Source: Miltoncostaea marina
Lineage (GTDB): Bacteria > Actinomycetota > Thermoleophilia > Miltoncostaeales > Miltoncostaeaceae
Length of the DNA stretch: 64,000 bases
NCBI RefSeq assembly: GCF_018141525.1
Contig: NZ_CP064655.1
Span: 2,822,501-2,886,500 of the forward strand
Direction: 5' to 3'
Position numbers and translations under genes: made by a program. Shown piece after piece: positions 18,235 to 27,050 of the stretch. A model generated the notes under the pieces. It was not told the DNA's origin and ran no database searches. It was given only the letters and a program-made list of their open reading frames with translations. Numbering within the stretch: the first letter of the stretch is position 1; the number at the start of each line of letters is the position of its first letter.

Positions 18235-20036
18235 GAGGGAGGACCGCCGCCTTCGCGGTGGCCGCCATGGGAGCTCCGCTCGCTCTCGCGCCGGTGGCCG
18301 GCGCCACCGAGGGCAGCCTGTACCCGGTCGGTGTCGCGGCCCTGGTCAACCACCGTGCGCCCGATGACCAGTGCAACTCCCGCCAGGATGGCGCCGTCTT
18401 CGGCGTCTTCTGTCCACCGGCCGCGCCGTCGCTTGAGGGCACGAAGTGGCAGATCGACCTGCGGGCGCCCTGGATGGGGACGGCGATCGAGTCGATCTCC
18501 TGGCGCGCGGTTCGCTACCACGAGACGCCCACCTCGATCGCCCTCGAGGTGCTCGGCGACGGCAACCCGGTCTGGGGCGTCGCCGAGCGCGACATCCCCC
18601 GCAGTCCGGCCACGCCCAAGGCCTATCTGGTCGGCCTCGGCGCCCAGACCGCCTCCCTTCGACTGCGCCAGAGCGAGACGCGCCAGCAGCCCAACCGGGT
18701 CTGGTCGGTCATCGAGCCGACGATCAACGTCCGTGACCTCGAGGCCCCGACCATCGCCCTGCGTGGAGTGCCGGCGGACTGGGTGACCGCCGGACAGGTC
18801 CGGGTCGACTGGAGCGCCGCCGACAACCTGGGCTCGGACGGGATCGGGCAGCAGCGGATCTTCATCGGGTCCCGGCTCAAGTGGACCGGCGCCCCCGGCC
18901 AGGGCGCCCACGGGGTGGTCGTCGGCCTCGGCGACGTGCCCGACGGAGTCCATCAGGTGCGCCTCGAAGCCGACGGCGACGGCACCGGCCCCGCGGCGAC
19001 CCAAACGGGGGTGCTGCAGATCGACCGCGCGCCGCCCGCGGCGCGCGTTGACATCGCCCCGGCCGGCCCGGACCTGGTGCGCCTGACGGTCTCGGTGGCC
19101 GACGCGACGAGCGGCGTGCGCGCCTGGACCGTCCACGCCGGTGGCCCGGGCGGGCCGGTCGTCGCCTCCGGCACGACGACCGGGTTGGCCGTCGAGGTCA
19201 ACCTCGGCGACTACGTCGCGCCGGGTCGCTCCCTCGCCTTCCACCTGTCGGCGCAGGACAACGCCGGCCACTCGACCAGTTTCGTCTCCGACCTGGTGAC
19301 CCGGGCGGCGCCTGGAGCGCCGAGCGCCCTTCCGTCGGTCCGCGTGGGCTCCGACGCCGAGCTCGGCGAGCCTGGGCGGATCGAGGCGAGCGGGGCACCC
19401 CTGCCCGACTTCTCGCGCGTCCAGACCCGCGGTGTCGTGTCGGCCCACGCCCGCGGCGGCACGCGCGCCGGCAGACGCAGCGTGCCGGTGATCGTCGCGA
19501 CCTACGCTCGGGCAGTCGGTATCCGTGGCCGCTTCCTTCATCCGAACCGGCGCGGCCTTCGCGGCGCGACCGTCTACCTGCTCGACCCCACCGGTCGCAC
19601 GCAGGGCACCACGCTCACCGACCGGCGCGGACGCTTCCGGTTCACCGCTCGCCCGCGGCGTCCGGGCGTCTGGCGGGTCGTGGCCCTCGGCCGCCCACTC
19701 GTGGTGACCCAGGCGTACCTGGTCGTGCGTCCGCTCGTCCGGATCCGGATCGGGGACAGGAGCCTGCGCCCCGGGCAGACCGTGCGCGTCTCGGGTGTGA
19801 TCCGGCCTCGAACCCAGGCACGGCGCAAGTCCGTTCAACTCCAGTGGCGGCGCGGTGACGAGTGGAGACCACTGGTCGTCACCCGGGCGGACCGGAGGGG
19901 GCGATTCGTCCTCCGCTACCGCTTCAGCTCCGCCGGAGGCGGCTATTCGGTCCGCCTGCGAATCCTCGTGCCACGGGAGAAGGGCTGGAGGTTCGCGCCG
20001 ATCGCCACCAGACGACTCCGCGTCGAAATCCAGTGA
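18231..20036 (+). CDS. Large secreted Ig-like surface protein
   Basis: The 601-residue protein starts with a signal peptide (AAMGAPLALAPVAGATEG). It then shows repeated beta domains: about residues 190-270 and 270-340 are Ig-like (APTIALRGVPADWVTAGQV; RVDIAPAGPDLVRLTVSVADATSGV). From about 440 there are carboxypeptidase-regulatory-like modules (GRFLHPNRRGLRGATVYLLD ... TLTDRRGRFRFTARP; PGQTVRVSGVIRPR). There is no sortase motif. The GTG start is preceded by GGAGG and overlaps the upstream stop. Within a conjugative module this may mediate cell contact; that is inference. Confidence 0.75.
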   Translation: MRGRTAAFAVAAMGAPLALAPVAGATEGSLYPVGVAALVNHRAPDDQCNSRQDGAVFGVFCPPAAPSLEGTKWQIDLRAPWMGTAIESISWRAVRYHETPTSIALEVLGDGNPVWGVAERDIPRSPATPKAYLVGLGAQTASLRLRQSETRQQPNRVWSVIEPTINVRDLEAPTIALRGVPADWVTAGQVRVDWSAADNLGSDGIGQQRIFIGSRLKWTGAPGQGAHGVVVGLGDVPDGVHQVRLEADGDGTGPAATQTGVLQIDRAPPAARVDIAPAGPDLVRLTVSVADATSGVRAWTVHAGGPGGPVVASGTTTGLAVEVNLGDYVAPGRSLAFHLSAQDNAGHSTSFVSDLVTRAAPGAPSALPSVRVGSDAELGEPGRIEASGAPLPDFSRVQTRGVVSAHARGGTRAGRRSVPVIVATYARAVGIRGRFLHPNRRGLRGATVYLLDPTGRTQGTTLTDRRGRFRFTARPRRPGVWRVVALGRPLVVTQAYLVVRPLVRIRIGDRSLRPGQTVRVSGVIRPRTQARRKSVQLQWRRGDEWRPLVVTRADRRGRFVLRYRFSSAGGGYSVRLRILVPREKGWRFAPIATRRLRVEIQ

Positions 20037-20137
20037 CAGCGTCCCCGGATCACGACTCCGGCGAGCTCCCCGTCCGGTCCGAGCTCAATCCGTCACTCCT
20101 CGGCGCGATCTCCACCGGCGCATCGGCAGGCGAAGGG

Positions 20138-21232
20138 CTAACCGCGGCGGGTGGGCCTGCGCCGCCTTCGCCGATGGTCGCTCAGTTCGCTCCGGGCCGA
20201 ACTCAGGAAATCGCCGTTCTTGAGGGCCGCTCTCATTCGCTTGAAGGCCTCGTGGGAATATCGCTTGAACGTGGCGCTACCGATCGTCCGCGTGTCGAAG
20301 CACCCCTTGTCCGCCTTGAGATCCAGGACATGGATGAGAGCTTCGGCGTCGAAGCGATTGACGCCGAGCTTCCGCGCAAGGTCGCCGAGGCCGTACGGAT
20401 ACCGCTTCGTCCAGTCGACCTCCTTTACGACCACCGCTTCGTCGGCATCGGGATCATCCGCGCCCACGATTCTTGCCGGCACCGCATCGCCCCGCCTCAC
20501 GATCTTGAACCCGTAGGTCTGCTCGGCCGGACGATCGACTTCGAGCCGCGCGAGCGCGGGAAATAGCTGGCGCCAGTCCTCGCCTCTCGCCACGCGGCGA
20601 GCCAGCCCTTCAAGTTCCTTCGCACCGAGGCTCTCGTCACCGTCGGCGGCGGCGACATCAGCGACCGCCAGGGGCCGCAGTCGCGTGATCGCCTCCGCGC
20701 GTCGCCGATTTCCCGGCCTGAGGAGCCGACGGATCTCGTCCATCTCGGACGAGATCAAGACGTGGTACTCGCGAGGCGGCTGCGAGGCCAATGGAAGCGG
20801 CCGCGCGGCGAATGGCTCCTCATCGGCCAGCCGCGTCCCGAAAGCGCCGCTGATCAGTTTGTCAGCGAGGAAGAGCGCCGCCATCCCATCGTAGGCAAGC
20901 GCCTCATGAGACACAGACGACCCCGCGTGCTGTACGGCATCACGCCTCGCGCCCAGGATGCGCAGGGTCCGAGCGTCGTCCTCGTCGAGCAGCCCCATCC
21001 CCTGCACGATCCCGATCGACTCGTCGAAGCTGTACGAGCGGTCGGACCCCTTCTTCCCGATCTCCCTGCGTTGCTGCCAGATGATCGCCTTCAGGAGCAT
21101 CTCCAACCCGTGATGGAGAGGGAGCAGCACTCCTTGCGCCCGCGCCTCTTGGTGCGGCCTGTTGCAGACCTCGATAGCGAGGGAGAGAGATTCGATCGCG
21201 CTCTGCTTCAGGAGCCGCGTCCGTCGGCGCAT
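20138..21232 (-). CDS. DUF3644-like protein with HEPN-type RxxxxH motif; candidate defence cargo
   Basis: The 364-residue protein begins with a helical domain resembling DUF3644 (LLKQSAIESLSLAIEVCNRP ... LPLHHGLEMLLKAIIWQ). In that domain R97-DAVQ-H102 matches the RxxxxH motif of HEPN ribonucleases. The C-terminal half (about 205-350) is charged and unassigned. Local DNA is visibly poorer in GC than the neighbouring transfer genes, and the gene runs against them, which suggests separate acquisition. The ATG at 21232 follows GGAAGGGGG; a GTG at 21256 is the alternative. RNase or anti-phage function is inference. Confidence 0.65.
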   Translation of the reverse strand: MRRRTRLLKQSAIESLSLAIEVCNRPHQEARAQGVLLPLHHGLEMLLKAIIWQQRREIGKKGSDRSYSFDESIGIVQGMGLLDEDDARTLRILGARRDAVQHAGSSVSHEALAYDGMAALFLADKLISGAFGTRLADEEPFAARPLPLASQPPREYHVLISSEMDEIRRLLRPGNRRRAEAITRLRPLAVADVAAADGDESLGAKELEGLARRVARGEDWRQLFPALARLEVDRPAEQTYGFKIVRRGDAVPARIVGADDPDADEAVVVKEVDWTKRYPYGLGDLARKLGVNRFDAEALIHVLDLKADKGCFDTRTIGSATFKRYSHEAFKRMRAALKNGDFLSSARSELSDHRRRRRRPTRRG

Positions 21233-21547
21233 TGAGTTCGTCCCCCTTCCGTCCACGAGCAGTCTCGCGAATCGCTCGGCCGTTCCCCTAACAGCCGTAT
21301 GAGCGTTCGCCTGGCCCAGCGCCCGTTAGCGAGAGCAGCTGATCCAGCCCCGCCCTCGGCGCGCACTCCTGCCTCCGGCGACGTCGGCCTCGATTCGAGT
21401 CGACCCGTGCATCCGCGATGGGGTGAGAGGAGCCTCCGAATCGAGGGTCGCCTTATCGATACGGAACCCGGCGCACTTGACTGCACAGCTCCCTCGAATC
21501 ATAGTGCTACGCATTCGCTTTCAATTGACGCTACGGAGTGAAGACTC
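21233..21547. other. Intergenic region between DUF3644-like gene and transfer operon
   Basis: These 315 bp separate divergent genes and should hold both promoters. The stretch is relatively AT-rich, especially 21495-21545. Apart from the GGAGTGAAG ahead of the pilin-like gene I see no convincing hairpin, repeat or small ORF. Confidence 0.5.
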
Positions 21548-21829
21548 GTGCTCGTGACGCTGCAGGTATCCGCCACACCGGATCCGGGCGGACTCCCGGG
21601 ACAGGACAAGCTGCAAGGGCTCGTCAACGGCGTCTACAGCTGGTCGCTGATCCTCGTGCTCGCGGCGCTCGTTGTCGCCGCGGTCGCATGGGCTTGGGGG
21701 AGCCACTCCAATCACCACAGCGCGGCGTCGGCGGGCCGCCGGGGCGTGCTTCTCGGCCTCGGGGCGGCACTCCTGGTCGGTATGGCGCCTCAGCTCGTCA
21801 ACTTCTTCTACGCGCTCGGCCGCAGCTAG
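21548..21829 (+). CDS. VirB2/TrbC-like pilin subunit candidate
   Basis: The 93-residue protein has two hydrophobic helices (about residues 31-50 and 67-88) separated by a short polar loop SHSNHHSAASAGRRG. That is the size and hairpin topology of type IV secretion pilins and of the small two-TM proteins opening Gram-positive transfer operons. It is the first gene of a plus-strand operon running to VirD4. The GTG at 21548 or the one at 21554 could be the start. The pilin role is by position and topology only. Confidence 0.6.
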   Translation: MLVTLQVSATPDPGGLPGQDKLQGLVNGVYSWSLILVLAALVVAAVAWAWGSHSNHHSAASAGRRGVLLGLGAALLVGMAPQLVNFFYALGRS

Positions 21830-21833
21830 CGCC

Positions 21834-22541
21834 ATGCCCCTCAGGCGCTACGACACGGATTCGCCGTCCGGCAGCGGCGCTGGGCGTCGGTTGTTCGTCG
21901 TCGCAGCGACTGCGGCGCTCCTTCTCGTCATCGGCGTAGCGATCGGTCGTTGGAGCGGCGCGAACGACCCGACCCCCAACTCCGCAGCCCCGATCATCGT
22001 CACGACTACCTCCCCCGCGTCCGTAAGCCCGCCCCAGGCGGACACGGGGCGGCGCACCCGCTCCGGCGCGATCGCAGCGGCGGCGGAGGCGATGACCGCG
22101 CTCGCGCGGCCGGAGCTCCTGATCGACTCGGCGCGCCGTCGGGAAGTCGTCACGGAGGTGGCCACCCCGTCGTACGCGGTCGAGCTCACCGGGCTCTTCG
22201 AGCAGGGCTACGATCACATGGCCCGCCGGCTCGGCACCGCGGACCCCGATCGGGTGCTGATGCGTCTGGTCCCGCTGGCCCACCGCGTGGAGGCCTTCTC
22301 GCCCTCGCGTGCCCGGGTCGCGGTGTGGCAGGTGCTGCTGCTCGGCGCACCTGGGGGTCGGGTTGTCGCCTCATGGTCCACCAGCCGTGCCGAACTTGTC
22401 TGGCAGGGCGACCGCTGGCGAGTGGCGCGCTTCCTGCAGGACGAGCCCGGCCCCGGCCCCGGTTTGAACAGCACGGCGACCGCCACCCCGCCCGAGATCT
22501 TCCTCGCCCGCCTCTCCGGCCTCGAGCCCTTCCGCCGATGA
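21834..22541 (+). CDS. VirB8/TcpC-like conjugation protein
   Basis: The 235-residue bitopic protein has a short cytoplasmic N-terminus, one transmembrane helix at about 20-38, a Pro/Thr-rich linker and an exported domain. Its end shows the NTF2-like alternation seen in VirB8/TraM/TcpC (VAVWQVLLLGAPGGRVVASWSTSRAELVWQ, abbreviated). VirB8 scaffolds the inner part of the transfer channel. The start ATG lies 4 bp after the pilin-like stop, and the stop overlaps the VirB6-like start (ATGA). Confidence 0.65.
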   Translation: MPLRRYDTDSPSGSGAGRRLFVVAATAALLLVIGVAIGRWSGANDPTPNSAAPIIVTTTSPASVSPPQADTGRRTRSGAIAAAAEAMTALARPELLIDSARRREVVTEVATPSYAVELTGLFEQGYDHMARRLGTADPDRVLMRLVPLAHRVEAFSPSRARVAVWQVLLLGAPGGRVVASWSTSRAELVWQGDRWRVARFLQDEPGPGPGLNSTATATPPEIFLARLSGLEPFRR

Positions 22542-23917
22542 GACGGCTCGTCGCCGGAGCGCTGTTGCCGATCCTGGCGCTGCTGGCACTGCTCGGGACG
22601 CCACCACAGAGCGCCGAGGCGGCTCCCACCCCGTGCGATGTCCCGCTGATCGATCAGGGTTGCAGCGCCGTGGGGGATGTCGTGGGTGCGGTGGCAGGCG
22701 CCGGGGCAGACGCGGCCGGCCAGGCGATCCTCGGGACCCTCACCGGCTGGGTCGGCGACGGAGCGGCATGGATCCTGGAGCAGGTCGCCACGGCGATCGA
22801 TGACACCACCCGGGTCGACCTGGGGGCACCCTGGTTCGCAGAGCACTACGGCTTCATGTTCGGGGTGGGGGCGATTCTGCTGCTGCCGCTCCTCTTACTC
22901 AGTGTGCTCCAGGCCCTCCTTCGCCAGGATCCGGGGCTCCTGGCGCGCGCCGCATTCCTGCACCTGCCGGCGGCGATGCTCCTCACCGGCCTGGCGGTCG
23001 CGGTCACCCAGACGGCGCTCGCCGTCACGGACGCCCTGTCGGCCGAGCTCACGGCCGGCATCGCGAAGGACACCGGCTCTCTCGCCGAGGGACTCTCGGC
23101 GGTGAGCCTGCCGGGAACGGGCATCCCGCTGTTCGCCTCGTTCGTCCTCGCCCTCTTCATGGCGATCGCCGCGGTGTTCGTCTGGATCGAGCTCGTGCTC
23201 CGGGCGGCGGCGATCTACATCGCCGTGATGTTCCTGCCGCTGTTTCTGGCCGCGATGATCTGGCCGTCGACCTCGGGCTGGATCCGCCGGCTCGTGCAGC
23301 TGCTCGTGGCGGCGGTGCTCTCGAAGCTCGTGATCGTCGCGACCCTGTCGCTCGGGCTGTCGGCGTTCTCATCAGGCGACTCGCCGAGCGCGGTCCTGGC
23401 CGGAGCGGGCATGTTCATGCTCGCCGCGTTCTCGCCTTTCGTGCTCTTCTCGCTGCTGCCGCTCGTCTCCGAGGCCGCCCAGCCGCAGCGCGAGTCGCGA
23501 CACGCGCTCGCGGGCGCGACCGGCGCGGCGCTCGCGTGGAACGTCGCCCGCACGCGGATGGCCTTCGGTGCCGGCGGCGGCGCCAGTAGGAGTCTCGGCC
23601 GGGGCGGCCCGGGGCCTGTCGGCCCGCGCAGAGGGCCCGGTCCGGGTGGCGGGAGTATGGCGCTCGCGGGCACGGGTCCTCGGGGACCGGCCGGCGGAGC
23701 CGGCGGCACACGCGCGCCAGGCGGGGCGGGGGTTTCACCGATGGGGGCAGGCGCTGTGGCCGCCGGGACGCCGGCCGGCCCGCGGGCGGCGGAGCGGCGA
23801 GCCGGCTCGGCGGCCTCCGACGCCCACCCCGAGCAGGGCGCGACCAGCCGGCGCCGTCCGCGCACCCCGCCGCCGGTCCTCCCTCCGCGACCGGCGCGGG
23901 GCGGCCATGGAGCGTGA
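22538..23917 (+). CDS. VirB6/TrbL-like polytopic channel protein
   Basis: This 459-residue protein has a signal peptide (MRRLVAGALLPILALLALL). A periplasm-facing section holds two cysteines (CDVPLIDQGC), followed by about six transmembrane helices between residues 105 and 325. A cytoplasmic Gly/Arg/Pro-rich tail of about 120 residues completes it. This layout matches actinobacterial VirB6/TrbL proteins that form the inner-membrane passage for the T-strand. It overlaps the next gene by 11 bp. Confidence 0.8.
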   Translation: MRRLVAGALLPILALLALLGTPPQSAEAAPTPCDVPLIDQGCSAVGDVVGAVAGAGADAAGQAILGTLTGWVGDGAAWILEQVATAIDDTTRVDLGAPWFAEHYGFMFGVGAILLLPLLLLSVLQALLRQDPGLLARAAFLHLPAAMLLTGLAVAVTQTALAVTDALSAELTAGIAKDTGSLAEGLSAVSLPGTGIPLFASFVLALFMAIAAVFVWIELVLRAAAIYIAVMFLPLFLAAMIWPSTSGWIRRLVQLLVAAVLSKLVIVATLSLGLSAFSSGDSPSAVLAGAGMFMLAAFSPFVLFSLLPLVSEAAQPQRESRHALAGATGAALAWNVARTRMAFGAGGGASRSLGRGGPGPVGPRRGPGPGGGSMALAGTGPRGPAGGAGGTRAPGGAGVSPMGAGAVAAGTPAGPRAAERRAGSAASDAHPEQGATSRRRPRTPPPVLPPRPARGGHGA

Positions 23918-25376
23918 GCCCGCGCGATACCGCTTCGGTCCGTTGGAGCCGGGGGGCGCGCTCGGAGGACTCACCTGGGCGCAGGTCGCCTGCATCGCCG
24001 GCGGCCTGCTCGGCCTGGTCCTCTCCCTGAACGCCGCCCCCGGGCCCGCGGGCGCGCTCATCGGCCTCGCCATGGCGGCGGCGGGCGCGGCGGCCGCGCT
24101 CGGCTCCCTCGGCGGGCGGGCGCCAATCGCCTGGGGCACGACCGCGGGAGGCTTCGCGGCTCGACGCGTGACGGGGCGTCTTCGCTACCGCTCCGCCAGC
24201 CCTGGCCGCGGGCACCCGCTCGGCGGCACGCCCCTTCCGGAGACCCTCAGCGACGTGCGGATCCTCTCGGCCCCGACGGCGGGGGGCGAGGTCGGGGTCG
24301 TGCGCGACGGGCCGACGTGGACGGCCGTGATCGCGGTCGAGCCGGGCGCATTCGCGCTGCTCGATCTCGCCGACAAGGAGCGGCGCGTCGCACGCTGGGG
24401 ATCGGTGCTGGCCGGCTTCGCCACTCCGGCGAGCCCCGTCTCGCGGCTGCAGTGGATCGAGCGCACGGCCGCTGAACCCCCGGACGCGCTCGGCCGCCAC
24501 CTGCGCGAGGGCCTCGGCCTCGATCCGGCGGACCCGGCCGTCCACTCCTACCTCGAGCTGATCGCCGACGCGGGCGCCCCGGCACGCCGTCATGAGACCT
24601 TTCTCTGCCTACAGGTCGACGGACGCCGTGCGGCGCGCGCGGTGCGACGCGCGGGCGGCGGGGACGCCGGCGGCTGCGCCGTGCTGCTCCGCGAACTCGC
24701 CGGGCTGGCCGAGCGGCTGCGCGGCGCGGAGGTGCCGGTGCGCGGACTGCTCTCACCCGGGCAGGTCGCCCGCGCCATCCGCCTCGGCTTCGATCCCGAC
24801 GCCCGCTCGGCGCTCGACGCCCACCCGGCGGACGGCGCCGGGCGGGAGGGCGTCTCGCCGTCCGCGGCCGGACCGATGGCCGCGGACGAGGCGTGGCGCT
24901 CCTACCGCACCGACGGCGCGATCCACGCGACCTACTGGATCGCCGAGTGGCCGCGGGTCGACGTCGGGGCGGACTTCCTGATGCCGCTGATCCTCACGAC
25001 CACCGCCTGGCGCACGGTCGCCGTCACGATCGAGGCGCTCGATCCCGCCCGAGCCATCCGCCAGGCCGAGAACGCCCGCACCGGGGCGACGTCCGACGAG
25101 GAGCTGCGCGCGCGCCTCGGCTTCTCGGCCACGGCGCGTCGCCGGCGCCGTCAGGAGGCCCTGCTCGACGAGGAGGACGAGACGGCCTCCGGGCACGCGG
25201 GATGCCGCTTCTCCGGGTACGTCACCGTCTCGGCCCGCTCGGCCGAGGAGCTCGAGGGGGCGCTCGCCGACGTCGAGCACCAGGCCCAGGGCTCGCGCCT
25301 GGAGCTGCGGCCCATGTGGGGCGAGCAGGCGATCGCGTTCACGTACACGCTCCCCCTCTGCCGAGGTCTCAGGTGA
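23907..25376 (+). CDS. SCO6880-like type IV secretion protein (PrgI/VirB3-VirB4 N-terminal-like)
   Basis: The 489-residue protein has a short N-terminal motif RYRFGPLEPGGALGGLTWAQ, two transmembrane helices (about 27-45 and 50-72) and a large cytoplasmic part. The part resembles the non-ATPase domain of VirB4 (YWIAEWPRVDVGADFLMPLIL; later FSGYVTVSARSAEELEGALADVE). I know this arrangement from SCO6880-type proteins beside VirB4 in actinobacterial ICEs, where they anchor the ATPase. There is no Walker motif. It couples to virB4 by a GTGA overlap. Confidence 0.78.
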   Translation: MEREPARYRFGPLEPGGALGGLTWAQVACIAGGLLGLVLSLNAAPGPAGALIGLAMAAAGAAAALGSLGGRAPIAWGTTAGGFAARRVTGRLRYRSASPGRGHPLGGTPLPETLSDVRILSAPTAGGEVGVVRDGPTWTAVIAVEPGAFALLDLADKERRVARWGSVLAGFATPASPVSRLQWIERTAAEPPDALGRHLREGLGLDPADPAVHSYLELIADAGAPARRHETFLCLQVDGRRAARAVRRAGGGDAGGCAVLLRELAGLAERLRGAEVPVRGLLSPGQVARAIRLGFDPDARSALDAHPADGAGREGVSPSAAGPMAADEAWRSYRTDGAIHATYWIAEWPRVDVGADFLMPLILTTTAWRTVAVTIEALDPARAIRQAENARTGATSDEELRARLGFSATARRRRRQEALLDEEDETASGHAGCRFSGYVTVSARSAEELEGALADVEHQAQGSRLELRPMWGEQAIAFTYTLPLCRGLR

Positions 25377-26634
25377 GGACCCGCGCGCGGCGGCGCGCCC
25401 ACCGCGCCACCAGCGCCCACCTGCAGGCGGCCTACCCGTTCATGGGCGAGGGCGGCCTCGGCGGACGCGGGGTCTACATCGGCCGCGAGGTCTACTCGGG
25501 GGCCGCCTTCTGCTTCGACCCCTTCGTGCTCTACGAGCAGGGGGTGATTACCAACCCCTCGGCGCTCGTCGCCGGGCAGGTGGGCCTCGGCAAGTCGGCG
25601 CTGGTGAAGACCTACCTGGCCCGCCAGGCGGTCTTCGGGCGCCGCTCGGTGGTGATCGATCCAAAGGGCGAGTACGGGCCCCTCGCCGAGTGGTTCGGCG
25701 CCCGCCCGATCCGCCTCGCGCCCGGCGGGCGTGTGCGCCTCAACCCGCTCGACGCCGCCGGCGGCCGCGATGAGCGGGTCGCCCTCCTGGCCGCGCTCGT
25801 CTCGGCGTCGCTGCGGCGCGACCTCGGCCCGCAGGAGCACGCGGCCCTCGACGTCGCCTACCGCGCCGCGGCGGCGGCCGGAGAGGCGACGCTTCCGGAG
25901 GTCCAGCGGCGTCTCCTTCATCCCGACCCGGAGGCCGCGGCGGCGATCGGCACCGACGAGAGCGGGCTCGCCGCCGAGGGCCGGGCCTGCGCCCTCGAGC
26001 TACGCCGTCTTTGCGAGGGCGACCTCGCCGGGATGTTCGACGGCCCCACCTCGGCCGACGTCGACCTCGACACGCCCGTGGTGGTCTTCGACCTGTCGGC
26101 GCTCCACGGATCGCCCGCGTTGGGGATCCTGATGGTCTGCGTCGGCGCCTGGCTGTCGGGACGTCTCGCCCGCGACGACGGGATCCGGCGGCTGGTGTGC
26201 TCGACGAGGGCTGGGCGGTGCTCGCCGACCCGGCGACCTCCGCCTTCCTGCAGCGCCTCTCGAAGCTCGCCCGCGCCTACGGCGCCGCCTTCCTGCTCGT
26301 CATCCACCGCCTCTCGGACCTGGGCGCCGCCGGTGCGGAGGGATCGCGCGTGGCCCGCATCGCCGAGGGCCTGTTGTCGGACTCGGAGACGCGGGTGATC
26401 CTGCGCCAGAGCCCGGCGGACCTCGGCGCCACGCGCGAGCTGGTCGGCCTGTCGGCGACCGAGGCCGAGCACGTGGCCGGGCTGTGGCGGGGCGCCGCGC
26501 TCTGGAAGGTCGGCGGGCGCTCGTTCCTCGTCGACCACCGACTCTCGCGCGCCGAGTGGGCGCTGGTCGACACCGACGCCCGCATGCGCGCCCACGCGGC
26601 CCCGCCGATCCACGCCCGAGGAGTCCCGGCATGA
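25373..26634 (+). pseudogene. virB4: VirB4/TraC-family ATPase, broken by one frameshift
   Basis: The energy-providing ATPase of the transfer channel. The first frame carries the Walker A region (AGQVGLGKSALVKT, about residues 65-75) and VVIDPKGEY. At about 26197 the frame changes. The sequence reads CTGGTGTGCTCGACGAG where one more G would give LVVLDEGWAVLADP, the Walker B segment. The downstream frame continues as a normal VirB4 end (LLVIHRLSDLG ... ESETRVILRQ-type region) to 26634, where it meets the next start as ATGA. Everything else is intact, so this is either a sequencing error or a recent mutation. Confidence 0.85.
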
Positions 26635-27050
26635 GCGACGACACCGCTCGCGGCGCATCCGCTCCCGCCCAACCGCGACCCGCCCCGATCGGCGACCCCC
26701 TCCTTCCCCGCGCCGAGGAGGCGGAGCTTCCCCGCCGGGCCCGGGCCGCGGCGGAGCTGGTCGCGGGATTCCAGGGGTCCGCGCGGCTCGACAACCGCTT
26801 CTGCCTGGCCGTCCGCGATCTCTCCCGCGCCATCGTCGGACTCGAGGGCATGCGGGCGGTGGGCTTCTCCACAGAGATCGCCGCCGACGCCCTACCGCGC
26901 CTCTCCGAGGTCCTCGGCCAGGTGGAGCGGGCGCTCGAGCGCGCCCGGCCCGAGCTCGAGGCCGAGCGGCGCCAGCGGGCCCAGGAGCGCCGGCCCGCGG
27001 CCCGGTCGGGCGCCCGGCGCGCGCCGGGCAGCGCCGGGGCGAGCCGGTGA
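26631..27050 (+). CDS. Small helical protein between virB4 and virD4
   Basis: The 139-residue cytosolic protein has a long central helix region (residues 27-60 and 75-115, rich in A, E, R, L) and an Arg/Ala/Gly basic tail. No family recognised. ATGA overlap upstream and GTGA overlap downstream show it belongs to the transfer operon. A role as an adaptor between the two ATPases or as a DNA-binding accessory is only a positional guess. Confidence 0.65.
   Translation: MSDDTARGASAPAQPRPAPIGDPLLPRAEEAELPRRARAAAELVAGFQGSARLDNRFCLAVRDLSRAIVGLEGMRAVGFSTEIAADALPRLSEVLGQVERALERARPELEAERRQRAQERRPAARSGARRAPGSAGASR

Noticed and set aside
26190-26205. Programmed frameshift in virB4
   Set aside because: No slippery heptamer or following hairpin is seen, and one missing base explains it together with similar cases nearby.
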